A stretch of DNA of 64,000 nucleotides from Opisthocomus hoazin (GCF_030867145.1 NC_134418.1:126501-190500); one strand, 5' to 3'; shown: positions 1 through 10,340, counted from the stretch's first letter. Program-made: numbers and translations. Notes: generated by a model from the sequence alone, not told the origin.

Positions 1-142
1 TGTCTTTATCTCAACCGACAAGTTTGACCTTTTGTCCATTTGTCCTCCGCATCCCGCTGGGGAGGGAACGGGCCGGGGGTGGGGGCTGTGAGCGAGCAGC
101 TCTCTAGTGCTTAGTTGCCGGCTGCCAAGTTAAACCATGACA
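1..142 (+). mobile_element. LTR remnant, 3' part, avian ERVK-like
   Basis: The window opens in the R/U5 part of an LTR that ends in AAACCATGACA at 142. The string CTGTCTTTATCTCAACC followed by a G-rich stretch and GCTTAGTTGCCGGCTG resembles the 3' third of ERVK-type LTRs known from birds. The upstream part lies outside the window. No retroviral internal region follows; purine-rich minisatellite starts directly after it. Confidence 0.7.
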
Positions 143-1290
143 GACAGAGAGGGAGGAATTAAAAAAAAACAGGACTGGGAGCAATCTACAGAGAGACGTC
201 CGGGAACGAAAGTGTAAACAGCACCGCGTACAGGGCAGAGAGGGAGGAATTCAACAAAAATAATAAGGAAAGACAGGGAGCCGGACAGAGGGACACAGAG
301 ACAGAGAAAACAGCAATGGGCTACAAGACAGAGAGGGAGGGATTAAAAAATCCTGGCGGGGAGCCGGACCGGGAGAGACGGCAAAAGAAATGAAATCGCG
401 CCGTGGCACAGGGAAGACAGGAGGACAACACTGAAAACCAGGGCCTGGGAACTGGAAAGAGAGAGCCAGAGAATGAAAGAACTCCTGACGGGCTCTAGGG
501 CAGAGACAGGAGGAATGAAAAAACAGGGGCGGGGAGACAGAGAGAGACAGAGAGAGAGAAATAAGAGGGGGGGAAAGCAACAGGCCGCAGGCTCCAGAGG
601 GAGGAAGTGCGAAAGAGGGGCTGGGAGCCGCACAGGGAGAGGGTGGAGAAACAGACCTGCAGAAGTGACAGGGTATGGGGCAGAGAGGGAGGAACTTAAA
701 AAAATCAGGACCTTGAGCCAGAAGAGACGGAGAAAATAAAAATGGTGACGGGTAACAGGGCAGAGAGGGAGGAATGAAAAAAGAGGGACAGGAAGCCAGA
801 ACAGAGAGACTGCGAAGGCAAAAAGTCCCGACAGCTTCCGCAGAGAGGGCGAGGAACTGAAACTTAGAGACAGGGAGTTGGACAGAGAGAGACAGAGAAA
901 GAAAAAGAGAAAAAAGACGGAGATGCAGAAAGGGAAAAGGAGCGACAGGACAGAGAGGGAGGAATTCAAAATGAGGGGCAGGGAGCAGAATAAAGAGAGA
1001 CAGAGAAAGAGGCAGACGCGCAACGTGCTACGGAGCTGAGAAGGAAGACCTTGAACCACAGGGACAGGGAGCCGGACAGAGAGTCCCAGAGATGGCAAAA
1101 GTACCGACGGGCTATAGGGCAGAGAGGGGGGAAAGCAAAAACCGTGATCGGGAGCCAGACAGAAAGAGATAGGGAAGCAAAAGAAAGTCACGGGCTACAG
1201 GGCAGAGAGAGGGAGGACCTAAAAGACGGGGACAGGGAGCTGGTCAGAGATGGAGAAAGCAGGTACACGGGAGCGGGGAGGGGGTTGGAG
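143..1290. repeat. Purine-rich degenerate minisatellite, ~80-95 bp monomer
   Basis: Monomers contain a CAGAGAGGGAGGAATT-like core, a short A run, ACAGGGAGCCGGACAGAG and AGACAGAGAAAG. Cores begin near 146, 237, 330, 501, 682 and 762. Nearly all bases on the plus strand are A or G. No gene is seen; open frames here are low-complexity artefacts. Confidence 0.85.
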
Positions 1291-1613
1291 GGGGCAGGGA
1301 GGAAAAAAAAGCCAAAAATCACAGCAGTGTGGGAAAGAGAGGGATCCAGGGGAGAGCCCGGGATGCAGAAGAGGGGCGACAGGGCCCCGAGGGCCTGGCA
1401 CTCACCGCAGATCTCGCTCTTAGCACTGCCGGGAGACTCTGCCGCTTCAGACGCTTCTCTCTCCTGCTCTCCTCCCTTCCTCTTCCGTAACTCAGGTCGC
1501 TTGGCTGTCCCCCACCTAAGAGAAAACGTCCATGTCTCGCAGCTCTGGCGAGACAAGGCTCCCCAGACAAGTAGCCTCGCCTGCTCACGCACTACGCGCA
1601 GGAACAAGACAAG

Positions 1614-3262
1614 AGGGAAAGAGAGAGAGAGAGAGAGAGAGAATGACGAGCGGGCAGCAGAACTGACGGATCAAGAGAGAAACTGAATCAGGGGAATAAA
1701 GAACGCTGGAGGGAGACAAACGTACAGGCAACAAGCCAGATGGACGAGGGCAGGAGACACACAGATCAGGACAAAGAGGTGGAGAAAGTGAAAACAGTGA
1801 TGGGCTGCAGGACGAGAAAAAAGGCCAAGGAGCAGGACAGAGGAGAATAACGGGACAGCAAGCTGGACAGGGGCATATAGCAAGAAACAAAGGGACAGGC
1901 AGCAGTATGGAGATATACAGACAAAGAGTTACGGGGAGGATGGAGGACAGAGAGAATGAGAGAAAAGGGACAGGGAGAGGGGCACAGATGGAGAAAGAAA
2001 TGCTGGCGACAGAGAGAGGAAGAAAGCAACAGGACAGAGGCAGAGAGGTAGAGAAAGGAAGAAAAAAGTAGCGACGAGTAGGAGGCCAGAGGCACAAGGA
2101 AAAGACAGGAGGAAGGACAGAGTGACAGAGAAAACCGGTGAGGGACAGGACGCCAGAAAGAAAGATACTGTGAAAGAGAGCGCGACAGGGAGCAGGACGC
2201 TGGGACAGACAGCAACCGAGAGCAACCGAGAGAACGGCAGCGAGGCGGAGCACAAGAGAAAACAGGGACTGAGAGCAAGACCGAGGGGTGAAGCAATAAA
2301 TAATGGGGCTGGGGAGCAGGACAGCAGAAGAGAGAGACAGAGAGGGGGACACTTAAGACAACCGCAAACTGAGAGGGAGAAGGAGAAGAGCACAGAGGGT
2401 CACAGACAAAAAGAGAGGGACGGCAGAAAGAGAAAAACAAGACGAGGGAGGAGGACTGAGGAGCAGAGAGAAAAAGGGTACAGGGAAAAGGACAGAGATG
2501 CAGAAAACAAGGCAAGACTGGAGCCAGAACACAGGGCAAAACTGACAAGGACAGGCAGCGCAACAAAGGGATGGAGGAGGAAAGAACAGTGATGGGCCGC
2601 AGCACAGAGGAAAAGAGAGAAAAAGAGCAAGAAGAGCAAGAGAAGGAGAATGACAGGAGGGTGTAGACAGAAAGACTGGGACACGTCAAAGGGGCACTTG
2701 GGGGATACACACATCGGAAGGGTAGAAAGGAAAAGGGAGGGATGGGGAGCAAGACAGCGTGATAGAGCGAGACGGAGGAAATGGAGTGCAAGGGCGCAGA
2801 AAAGCAGAGGTACTGGGAAGAGGAAAGAACGTCAGGGAGAGAAAGGTGAGGGTGGGGAGCAGGAGAGAGGTAGAGAACAAAAAAAATAGCCACAGGCAGA
2901 ATAACAGAAATACGGAGAATAAAAAATTACTTCCAGGCAGCAGGACAGAGGCACAGAGCAAGAGGAACAAAAAACCACAGGGAGAAGGACGGGTAACACA
3001 CAGCACGACACTGCGGGAGTGAGAGGACGGAACAGAGCAAGGCAGAGGAATGAGGAGCAAAAACAAAAAAACAACCCAGCAAACAGAAAGGGAACTGGAC
3101 AGAGATAGGCAGCAGGGCACAGAGATGGAGAAAGAAAAAACAGCAACAAGGACAGGGAATGAGGAATAGAGAGGAAAAGAGCGGGACAGGGAAACAAATA
3201 CAGACAAAAGAAGGGGAGGTACAGGGAAGGAAAAGAAAAGCTGGGGGGGGGGGGGGGGGGGG
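1614..3262. repeat. Purine-rich minisatellite with GA run and poly-G tract
   Basis: This stretch opens with a GA dinucleotide run (about 1,619-1,643), continues with more degenerate monomers of the same family and ends in 20 consecutive G (3,243-3,262). On the minus strand it is the pyrimidine-rich intron between the two 110-bp exons of model A. Confidence 0.85.
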
Positions 3263-4361
3263 AGGAGGAATCACAGCAGCATGGGAGAGAGAAGGATCCA
3301 GGGGAGGGCCCGGGACGCAGAAGAGGAGCGACAGGGCCCCGAGGGCCCGCCACTCACCGCAGCTCTCGCTCTCGGCGCTGCCGGGAGACTCTGCTGCTTC
3401 AGGCACTTCTCTCTCCTGCGCTCCTCCCTTCCTCTTCCGTAACTCCGGTCGCTTGGCTGTCCTACACCTAAGAGAAAACACGCATGTCTCGCGGCTCTTA
3501 GCAGACGAAGCTCCCTAGGCACGTAGCCTCGCTCGCTCACGCGCTCCACAACCGTACCATGCTGCTGGTGACACATACAGACCCTGCGGGACACGCTGGC
3601 GGCCTGGCCTGCTGCAGGCTACCAAGAGGGAGCCTTCCTCACCCGCAGAGGCAGGCTCTCTCCTGCCTGCGGCGCCAGGCAGCTGCCAGCCAGGTGGCCT
3701 TCCATTTTTTCTTCTTCTTCAGCCTTCTCGGGACTCTCCAGCTTCAGCCCCGCCAGCTCCCGTCCGCAGCCACTCAGCGCTCCGCCTCTCCCTTTTCGCT
3801 CCCACGACGCCAGGAGACCGAGGCCCGGCACACACAGCCCTCACAAGCCTGGAGCGGGCGCAGCCAACGGCATCCCCAGGGCAGGAACGGACCAACGCGT
3901 CCTCAGCGCGGCCCCTGCCACAGAGAAAGAAGCAGCGGCGACCGCGTTAAGGGAGGCCGAGGCACGCTCGAGGCCCAGTGTGCCGCCCGCACCACGGGCC
4001 TTGGGGGAGGCCGGGGGCTCCGGGACAGGCTTCAGGGGACGTGCTGGAGCTGGGGGCGGCTGCGCGGGGCGAGCGGGGCCGGGGAGCGCTGCCGAGTTGG
4101 GGGGGGTGCCCGCCTCCTTCCCCCCTTCCCTTCCGTCACCTCCCGCCTCTGGCCCCGGGGCTGCCGGCACCCGCCTCGCCTCCAGCGCACCGGCAGCCTG
4201 TCGCAGCGGACGGCTCGAAGCTTCCCGTCCCACCACCCTCGGGCAACCACCACGCACCCCCGCACCCGCCGGAGGGGAGCCCGCGCCTCACGGCTGGCCT
4301 CTCCGCTCCCCCGCCGCCCCGGCACCCGACACCAGGGCGCCGCCATGCTGCTGCGCCGCAC

Positions 4362-4373
4362 TGCGCATGCGCC
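4362..4373. promoter_or_regulatory. NRF1-type site, block A, unit 1
   Basis: TGCGCATGCGCC matches the NRF1 palindrome in a CpG-dense stretch. On the minus strand, 16 bases further on, is AGCATGGCGGCGCC with an ATG (4,346-4,344) opening MAAPWCRVPG; this could be an alternative first exon. Confidence 0.55.
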
Positions 4374-4940
4374 ACGCGCCGACGGCGCGCCGGAGGGGCC
4401 ACAGCCTGCGCGCAACGCCTGGCTGCAGTACCGCTCCGGGTCGGGGCAGCGCGCGCCGCCGGCACGGGGCGGCACCTCCGCACGGCTCCGGGCAGCCCCC
4501 GACTCGCGGCTCCGACACGGCGCCGAACCCCCGCCCCTCCCTGTCCCCGACACGGACCCCGCCCTCCCGGGGGCTTTTCCCCGGGACGCGCTGCTCCATC
4601 CACCTCCCCCCCCACCCCGCGCTCACCTTCTCCCTCGCTGCAGCCGCAGCCCGGCCACGGCTCCGCTCCTCCCTCGGCTCGCACCGGCCCCTCCACGGCC
4701 ACCCCGGTCACGGCAGCACCGGGCCCTCCACCGGCAGAGGGAGGGGCCGTCGCCATCAGCCGTGCTGCCCGCCCCTGGGGCTCCCCCGGCCCCGGGCCCA
4801 CGACTGGAGCCCGGCAGGAACAGGGGGCCGTCGCCCCTGCCCCACAGCCCGTCCCCTCCTCCCTTGGGCTCTGGCACAGCCCCTCGTCCCGTGCAAACCA
4901 AGCACAAATGCAGCCGCGAGGGCAAAAGGGACCGCAGGTC

Positions 4941-4946
4941 TTTATT
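4941..4946 (-). terminator. Poly(A) signal, model B, unit 1
   Basis: AATAAA overlaps a TAA stop codon (GACTAATAAAG). It is followed by a T/G-rich stretch (CATTTGTGCTTGGTTTGC), as expected downstream of a cleavage site. Confidence 0.6.
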
Positions 4947-5165
4947 AGTCACGCACCCAGCCAGTCCCGGGAGCCGCTCTGCTCCGGGGCTCGGGGCCCC
5001 CGATGCTCCCTCTGCCCCTCCGACACCTCGGCAGTCCTTCCCGCAACTGCGCCCGTTGCTCCAGCAGGGAACAGTCGGTCAGTCGGCTCCCGGAGCGATG
5101 CGCTGTTCGGCAGAGGCCACCAAAAATGAGGAGCAGGGTGCAGGCCACTACAAGAGAGGAGAAAA

Positions 5166-5735
5166 GTGACAGATGGCTGGACAGCGGCGGTGTAACGAGA
5201 AAGCACGAAGCGGGGAAAGGGACAGCGAGAGAAGCACGGGGACAGGCAGTCCCACAGAGATGGAGAAAGAAGCAGCAGGAAGAGAGGAAGAGTGGCAGCA
5301 GAAAGAAGAAGAGGGAGCAGGACAGAGACCGAAAATGAAGAACGGGGAGCAGGAAGGAGATGCAAAAAAAAACCCTGTAGCATTGAAAGAGGAAAAAAGA
5401 ATAGCGGCAGGGACCTGGGCAAAGAGAGATGAGGAAATAGAATAGAATAGACATGGAGAAAGCAGTAGATCTGTGACGCGCTATGGAGCCGAGAAGGAAG
5501 GCCTCAAATCAAGGGACAAGGAGCCAGACAAAAGAGCACCAGAGACAGCAAAAGTACTGACAGGCTACAGAGCAGGAGGAAAGCAAAAGTAGTAACCGGG
5601 AGCTGAACAGAAAGAGGGGAAGAAGGAAAAAAACGCCACGGGCTGCAGGGCAGAAAGAGGGAGGACCTAAAAGATGGGGACAAGTCAGAGACAGATGGAG
5701 AAAGAAGGTACACAAGAGCAGAAAAAAAAATAATC
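5166..5735. repeat. Purine-rich minisatellite
   Basis: Same family. It is the last intron of model B in unit 1 and supplies the pyrimidine tract of the terminal-exon acceptor at 5,148. No other feature is seen. Confidence 0.8.
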
Positions 5736-6150
5736 GTAGCAGTGTGGGAAAGAGAGGGAGCCAGGGGAGGGCCCAGGATGCAGAAGAGGGGTGACAGGGC
5801 CCCGAGGGCCCAGGACTCACCGCAGCTCTCACTCTCGGTGCTGCCGGGAGACTTGGACACTTCAGATGCTTCTCTCTCCTTCTCTCTTCCCTTCTTCTTC
5901 TGTAACTCAAATCGTTTGGCTCGCCTCCACCTGAGAGAAAATGCATGTGGTTGTCTTAGAGCTCATACGAGACGCGGCTTCCTAGACAAGAAGCCTCACT
6001 GCACACTGTATGCAGGAATAGGACAGAGAAAGAGAGAGAATATGATGAGTGGGAAGCAGAACTCACAGATCGAGAGAGAACTTGAATCAGAGGAATAAAC
6101 AAGGCAGCAAAGAGAGATAAAGACAGGGAAGAAGCCGGAAGAAAAGGGCC

Positions 6151-6517
6151 TTTCTGGCCTCTACTCACACCCCCCCCAGCCTCCCATCTCTTTCCAGCCT
6201 CCTTTTTTTCTGGCCTCTACTCTCGCCCCTGGCCTCCCACCCCTCTGCAGCCTCCCACCCCTCTGCGGCCTCCTTTTTTTCTTTCTGGCCTCTACTCTCG
6301 CCCCCGGCCTCCCACCCTGCTGCGGCCTCCCACCCCTTTCCGGCCTCCTTCTTTTTCTGGTCTCTACTCTCGCCCCCAGCCTCCCACCCCTCATCAGCCT
6401 CCTACCTCCCATTTTGCTGGCCTCTACATAGTTCAGCTTCCCACCCCTATGCAACCTCCTACCTCTTTCCAGCCTCCACTCCCCGCCCCAAGCTTCCCAC
6501 CCCCGTCCCCACACACT
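6151..6517. repeat. 75-bp pyrimidine-rich minisatellite (about 5 monomers)
   Basis: Monomers start TCTGGCCTCTACTCTCG and contain CCCGGCCTCCCACCCC; starts at 6,209 and 6,284 give the 75-bp period. The outer monomers are degenerate. The strand bias is opposite to its surroundings. Because 75 is a multiple of three, the minus strand reads as a repeated 25-residue Arg/Gly-rich frame (6,161-6,619, 152 codons), inside an intron of model B. Confidence 0.9.
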
Positions 6518-7925
6518 GACAGAAAGAGAAAAACGACAGTGAACAGGGAAAAAGGTATTAAGAAACAAAGAAAGGGTCAGACGAAGAAGAGGGTGGTTAG
6601 GGTTGGAACCCCAACACAAACCAGCAAGGGGCTAGTGGACAGAGAGAGAGGAAGAGAAGAAAGGGCCGGGAAGCAAGACAGAGAAGGAGAGAAAGGCAAA
6701 AAGGGAGAGCCGGCTGGACAGGGACGTATAGCAAGAAACAACCAGACAGGCAGCAGGACAGAGACACAGAGACAGAAAAACCGGGGGACAGGAACCAGGA
6801 CAGAGTGACGGCGAGAGGAAACAAGGGCCAGGGAGCAGGACAGCGATGGAGAAAGAAGCACTGCGGCAGCAGGGTAGAAAGAGAAGGAAGAAAGGCCAGA
6901 AGAAGGATGGGGAATGACAGAGAAGGGAAAGAGAAGGACAAGGAGCAGGACAGATTGTCAAAGAAAGGGAGTGGGACAAGGTGATACTGAGAGAGAAAAA
7001 GGGGACAGGGAGGCAGGATAAAGTGAAAGACAGGCAAAAATAAGAGACAGGGGAGCAGGACAGAGACGGAGGGGGAAACGCCTCGGCTGGGCAGCAGGAG
7101 AGAGAGGCGGAGAAGGGAAAAAACAGCACAAAACCTGGGACGGCCAACCTGGGTGGGCGGGGAGCAGGTCAGAGAGCCGGAGAAAGGAAAAACACTGCTG
7201 TGGAGCAGCAGAGGGGAACGGAGAAAGAAAGAGAGCGAGGGGGAGCAGGGCAGAGAAACGGAGAGAGAAAATAAGTGACGGGGAGCAGGGCAGAGCCCTA
7301 GGAAGACGAAAATAAGACACGGGAGAAGACCGAGGAGCTCAGAGAGAAAGAAGGGTCGAAAGAAAACGCCAGAGAGGTAGAGAAATCAAGAAAAACAGGG
7401 ACGAGGAGCCTTGCAGAGACGGAGCACGAAAATGTTGGGCCGGTGAGCGCGAAAGAGGGAGAGAGAGACAGGGGCAGGGGGAGGAGATGAAGAAGAAAGG
7501 AGAGACAAAGATGGCAATGGAGCACAGGACACACAGGCAGAGAGAGAAAAAGGACAGTGAACAGGAAAAAAGGGACCGAGAAACAAAGAAAGGGTCAGAT
7601 CTAGACAAAGAGACCAAGAAGAGGGGAGGCGGGGGGGTGTGTGCAGGGAAACCCCAAAACAAACCAGCAAGGGGCTACAGGACGGAGAGAAAGGGCCATG
7701 AAGCAGGACAGAGAAGGAGAGAAAGGCAAAAAGGGAGAGCTGGCTGAACAGGGACGTATAGCAAGAAACGACCGGACAGGCAGCAGGACAGAGAAACAGA
7801 GACAGGGAGCCGGCTAAAGAAATTCTGGAGGGAGAAAAAGAGGGAGAGGTAGCAGGACACAAACACAGACAGAAGACGGGAGGTACAGGGAAAGGGAAAG
7901 AAAAGGAAAAAGAAAAAACAAACAA
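6518..7925. repeat. Purine-rich minisatellite
   Basis: Same family. It contains one isolated telomere-like TTAGGG near 6,598, which is not repeated. It lies inside the large intron of model B. Confidence 0.8.
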
Positions 7926-9029
7926 ACAAAACAATCACAGCAGCGTGGGACAGAGAAGGATCCAGGGGAGGGCCCGGGACGCAGAAGAGGGGCGACAGGG
8001 CCCCGGAGGCCCGCCACTCACCGCAGATCTCGCTCTCGGCGCTGTCGGGAGACTCTGCCGCTTCAGGCGCTTCTCTCTCCTGCGCTCCTCCCTTCCTCTT
8101 CCGTAAGTCCGGTCGCTTGGCTGTCCTACACCTAAGAAAAAACGCGCATGTGTCGCGGCTCTCAGGACACGAGGCTCCCTAGGCACATAGCCTCGCTCGC
8201 TCACGCGCTCCACAACCGTACCATGCTGCTGCTGGTGACACATACAGACCCTGCGGGACACGCTGGCGGCCTGGCCTGCTGCAGGCTACCAAGAGGGAGC
8301 CTTCCTCACCCGCAGAGGCAGGCCCTCTCCTGCCTGCGGAGCCAGGCAGCTTCCAGCCAGGTGGCCTTCCATTTTTTTTTCTTCTTCAGCCTTCTCGGGA
8401 CTCTCCAGCTTCAGCCCCGCCAGCTCCCGTCCGCAGCCACTCAACGGTCCGCCTCTCCCTTTTCGCCCCCACGACGCCAGGAGACCGAGGCCCGGCACAC
8501 ACAGCCCTCACAAGCCTGGAGCGGGCGCAGCCAACGGCATCCCCAGGGCAGGAACGGACAAACGCGTCCTCAGCGCGGCCCCTGCCACAGAGAAAGAAGC
8601 AGCGGCGACCGCGTTAAGGGAGGCCGAGGCACGCTCGAGGCCCAGTGTGCCGCCCGCACCACGGGCCTTGGGGGAGGCCGGGGGCTCCGGGACAGGCTTC
8701 AGGGGACGTGCTGGAGCTGGGGGCGGCTGCGCGGGGCGAGCGGGGCCGGGGAGCGCTGCCGAGTTGGGGGGGGGTGCCCGCATCCTTCCCCCCTCACCCT
8801 GCGTCACCTCCCGCCTCTGGCCCCGGGGCTGCCCGCACCCGCCTCGCCTCCAGCGCACCGGCAGCCTGCCGCAGCGGGCGGCTCGAAGCTTCCCGTCCCA
8901 CCACCCTCGGGCAGCCACCACGCACCCCCGCACCCGTCGCAGGGGAGCCCGCGCCTCACGGCTGGCCTCTCCGCTCCCCCGCCGCCCCGGCACCCGACAC
9001 CAGGGCGCCGCCATGCTGCTGCGCCGTAC

Positions 9030-9046
9030 CGCGCATGCGCCACGTG
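9030..9046. promoter_or_regulatory. NRF1-type site plus E-box, block B, unit 1
   Basis: CGCGCATGCGCC is followed at once by CACGTG (9,041-9,046), which block A lacks. The minus-strand ATG is at 9,014-9,012. Confidence 0.55.
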
Positions 9047-9187
9047 CCGACGGCGCGCCGGAGTGGCCAGTCCCCAGTCCCTGCGCGGAACGCCGGGCTG
9101 CAGTACCGCATTGCGGCCAGGGGACGGCGCCAGCGGACACGGCGCGGCGCCCACGCCCGGCCCCACCTCCGGGTCCAGGCAGCGCGC

Positions 9188-9229
9188 GCCGCCGGCAGGG
9201 GGCGGCGCCGCCGGCAGGGGGCGGCGCCT
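9188..9229 (+). repeat. 19-bp CTCF-like motif, 2 tandem copies
   Basis: Each copy carries CCGGCAGGGGGCGG (starts 9,192 and 9,211). It agrees with the CTCF core CCASYAGRKGGCRS at 13 of 14 positions. It lies in the model B CpG island between the first exon and the NRF1-like site. Confidence 0.75.
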
Positions 9230-9655
9230 CCGCACGGCTCCGGGCAGCGCCCTGCCGCGCGCCTCCCGCTCCGGGCAGCCCCCGACTCGCGGCTGCGACA
9301 CGGCGCCGCACCCCCGCCGCTCCTTGCCCCCGACCTCCCGGGGGCTCTTCCCCAGGACCTGCCACTCCATCCACACCCCCACACACCCCGCGCTCACCTT
9401 CTCCCTCGCTGCAGCCGCAACCCGGCTACGGCTCCGCTCCTCCCTCGACTCGCACCGGCCCCTCCACAGCCACCCGGGGCACGGCAGCACCGGGCCCTCC
9501 ACCGGCAGAGGGAGGGGCCGTCGCCATCAGCCGTGCTGCCCGCACCTGGGGCTCCTCCGGCTCCGGCCCACGGCTGGATCCCACGGTGCCGTCATTGGGC
9601 AAACACAAAGACCCTCTGAAGCCGTTTGGGCATTTCAGCAAGCAGGCAGGCGTCC

Positions 9656-9661
9656 TTTATT
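9656..9661 (-). terminator. Poly(A) signal, model C, unit 1
   Basis: AATAAA within GCTGCAATAAAGGACG, with T/G-rich sequence about 45 bases downstream. Confidence 0.6.
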
Positions 9662-9724
9662 GCAGCACCGGACACACAGGGCACGGCTCCTCCCAGCGCG
9701 CACAGCACCTGTGCCACTCGAGCG

Positions 9725-10013
9725 GCAGTACCGAATTTTGGTCACCGGGTGGCAGCAGCGAGCTCTTGGACACGGCGCCACCGCGCATTCGCGTCTCCCG
9801 AGCCGCAGTACCGAACTTTGGTCACCGGGTGGCAGCAGCGAGCTCTTGGACACGGCGCCACCGCGCATTCGCGTCTCCCGAGCCGCAGTACCGAACTTTG
9901 GTCACCGGGTGGCAGCAGCGAGCTCTTGGACTCGGCGCCACCGCGCATTGGCGCCACCCGAGCCGCAGTAACGAACTTTGCTCACCGGGTGGCAGCAGCG
10001 AGCCCTGCGGCAC
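9725..10013. repeat. 80-bp tandem repeat, about 3.6 copies
   Basis: Monomers start with GCAGTACCGAACTTTGGTCA at 9,725, 9,805, 9,885 and 9,965, an exact 80-bp period. The array makes up most of the terminal exon of model C. Since 80 is not a multiple of three, the frame shifts with each copy, which argues against coding. Confidence 0.92.
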
Positions 10014-10203
10014 GCCCGGTCGAGGCGCGGCCGCACCGCTTTCTGGGGACCGGACGCAGCGGGAAGGCTGCAGAAAAACACACGGAACTGACCACAGAAC
10101 TACCCTTCGTCCCGCGCAGCGGGGGCTGTGGCGGGACCAAGCACAACGCCTCGTCGCACATGCCCGAGAGCAATGCGGCTGCCCGGCAGCCGAGTCCCTG
10201 AAA

Positions 10204-10340
10204 ACGACACCTCCCGGCATGCCCTGGCTAGCAGGGCTCGGCCGCCCGGCAGCCGGAAGACTACACCTCCCGGCATGCCCCGGGGAGTAGCGTGACCGAC
10301 AGCGCGCCCCGCGCCCCAGCACTACAGCTCCCAGCACGCC
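10204..10340 (+). promoter_or_regulatory. Triple ZNF143/THAP11-type (SBS) promoter, unit 1
   Basis: Three sites in the same orientation: ACGACACCTCCCGGCATGCC (10,204-10,223), ACTACACCTCCCGGCATGCC (10,260-10,279) and ACTACAGCTCCCAGCACGCC (10,321-10,340). They match the known SBS consensus ACTACAATTCCCAGCATGC closely. An ETS-like CCGGAAG directly precedes the second. This is a typical housekeeping CpG-promoter architecture and may work in both directions. Confidence 0.65.

Larger units (their letters stand above)
1..4800 (-). other. Transcription unit A, unit 1 copy (3' end outside window)
   Basis: Candidate spliced gene on the minus strand; family not recognised. In transcript order: first exon with a possible start ATG at 4,756-4,754 and donor after 4,627 (GAGAAG then GTGAGCG); exon 2, 3,914-3,643, with a clean acceptor (CTTTCTCTGTGGCAG) and donor CGG then GTGAGG; 110-bp exon 3, 3,467-3,358; 110-bp exon 4, 1,515-1,406. 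Both 110-bp exons have TCTCTTAG acceptors and GCG/GTGAGT donors. The terminal exon should lie in the next unit to the left, beyond the window. The first exon reads MATAPPSAGGGPGAAV and onward to the donor in phase 1, but exon 2 closes every incoming frame; skipping exon 2 gives a frame of roughly 100 codons. A noncoding RNA or decayed gene is as likely as a protein. Confidence 0.45.
4921..9575 (-). other. Transcription unit B, unit 1 copy (complete model)
   Basis: Same plan as unit A and the clearest complete model. First exon in a CpG island, possible ATG 9,527-9,525, donor after 9,398; exon 2, 8,581-8,310; 110-bp exon 3, 8,131-8,022; 110-bp exon 4, 5,930-5,821; terminal exon, 5,147 to about 4,921, with acceptor CTCTCTTGTAG and AATAAA at 4,946-4,941. 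Introns are about 0.8, 0.18, 2.1 and 0.67 kb; the third contains the 75-bp minisatellite. In the first exon a stop (TAG) follows the GGAEP residues, where copy A continues. Exon 4 here is a diverged member of the 110-bp family (GGAGGCGAGCCAAACG after the acceptor) yet keeps its exact length and splice sites. No frame crosses all exons. The splice model is inferred from consensus sites only. Confidence 0.5.

Noticed and set aside
2122-2592. Glu/Arg/Lys/Gly-rich plus-strand open frames in the purine-rich repeats
   Set aside because: These are low-complexity products of AGA, GAG and GGA repeats with no consistent frame between monomers.
1766-2893. Long Ser/Leu/Pro/Phe/Cys-rich minus-strand open frames, up to 433 codons in unit 4
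   Set aside because: They are translations of a polypyrimidine strand, where stop codons are rare. They have no membrane-protein pattern beyond composition and shift freely between frames.
3619-3831. A 70-codon minus-strand frame (MPGLGLLASW start) seen in all A and B copies
   Set aside because: Conservation reflects recent copying of the whole unit. The frame crosses the exon 2 donor into the intron and does not continue into exon 3 in phase.
6595-6605. Telomere-like TTAGGG
   Set aside because: There is a single copy per unit with no tandem repetition.
9725-10013. CRISPR array
   Set aside because: The 80-bp repeats are directly adjacent, without unique spacers, in a vertebrate CpG island.
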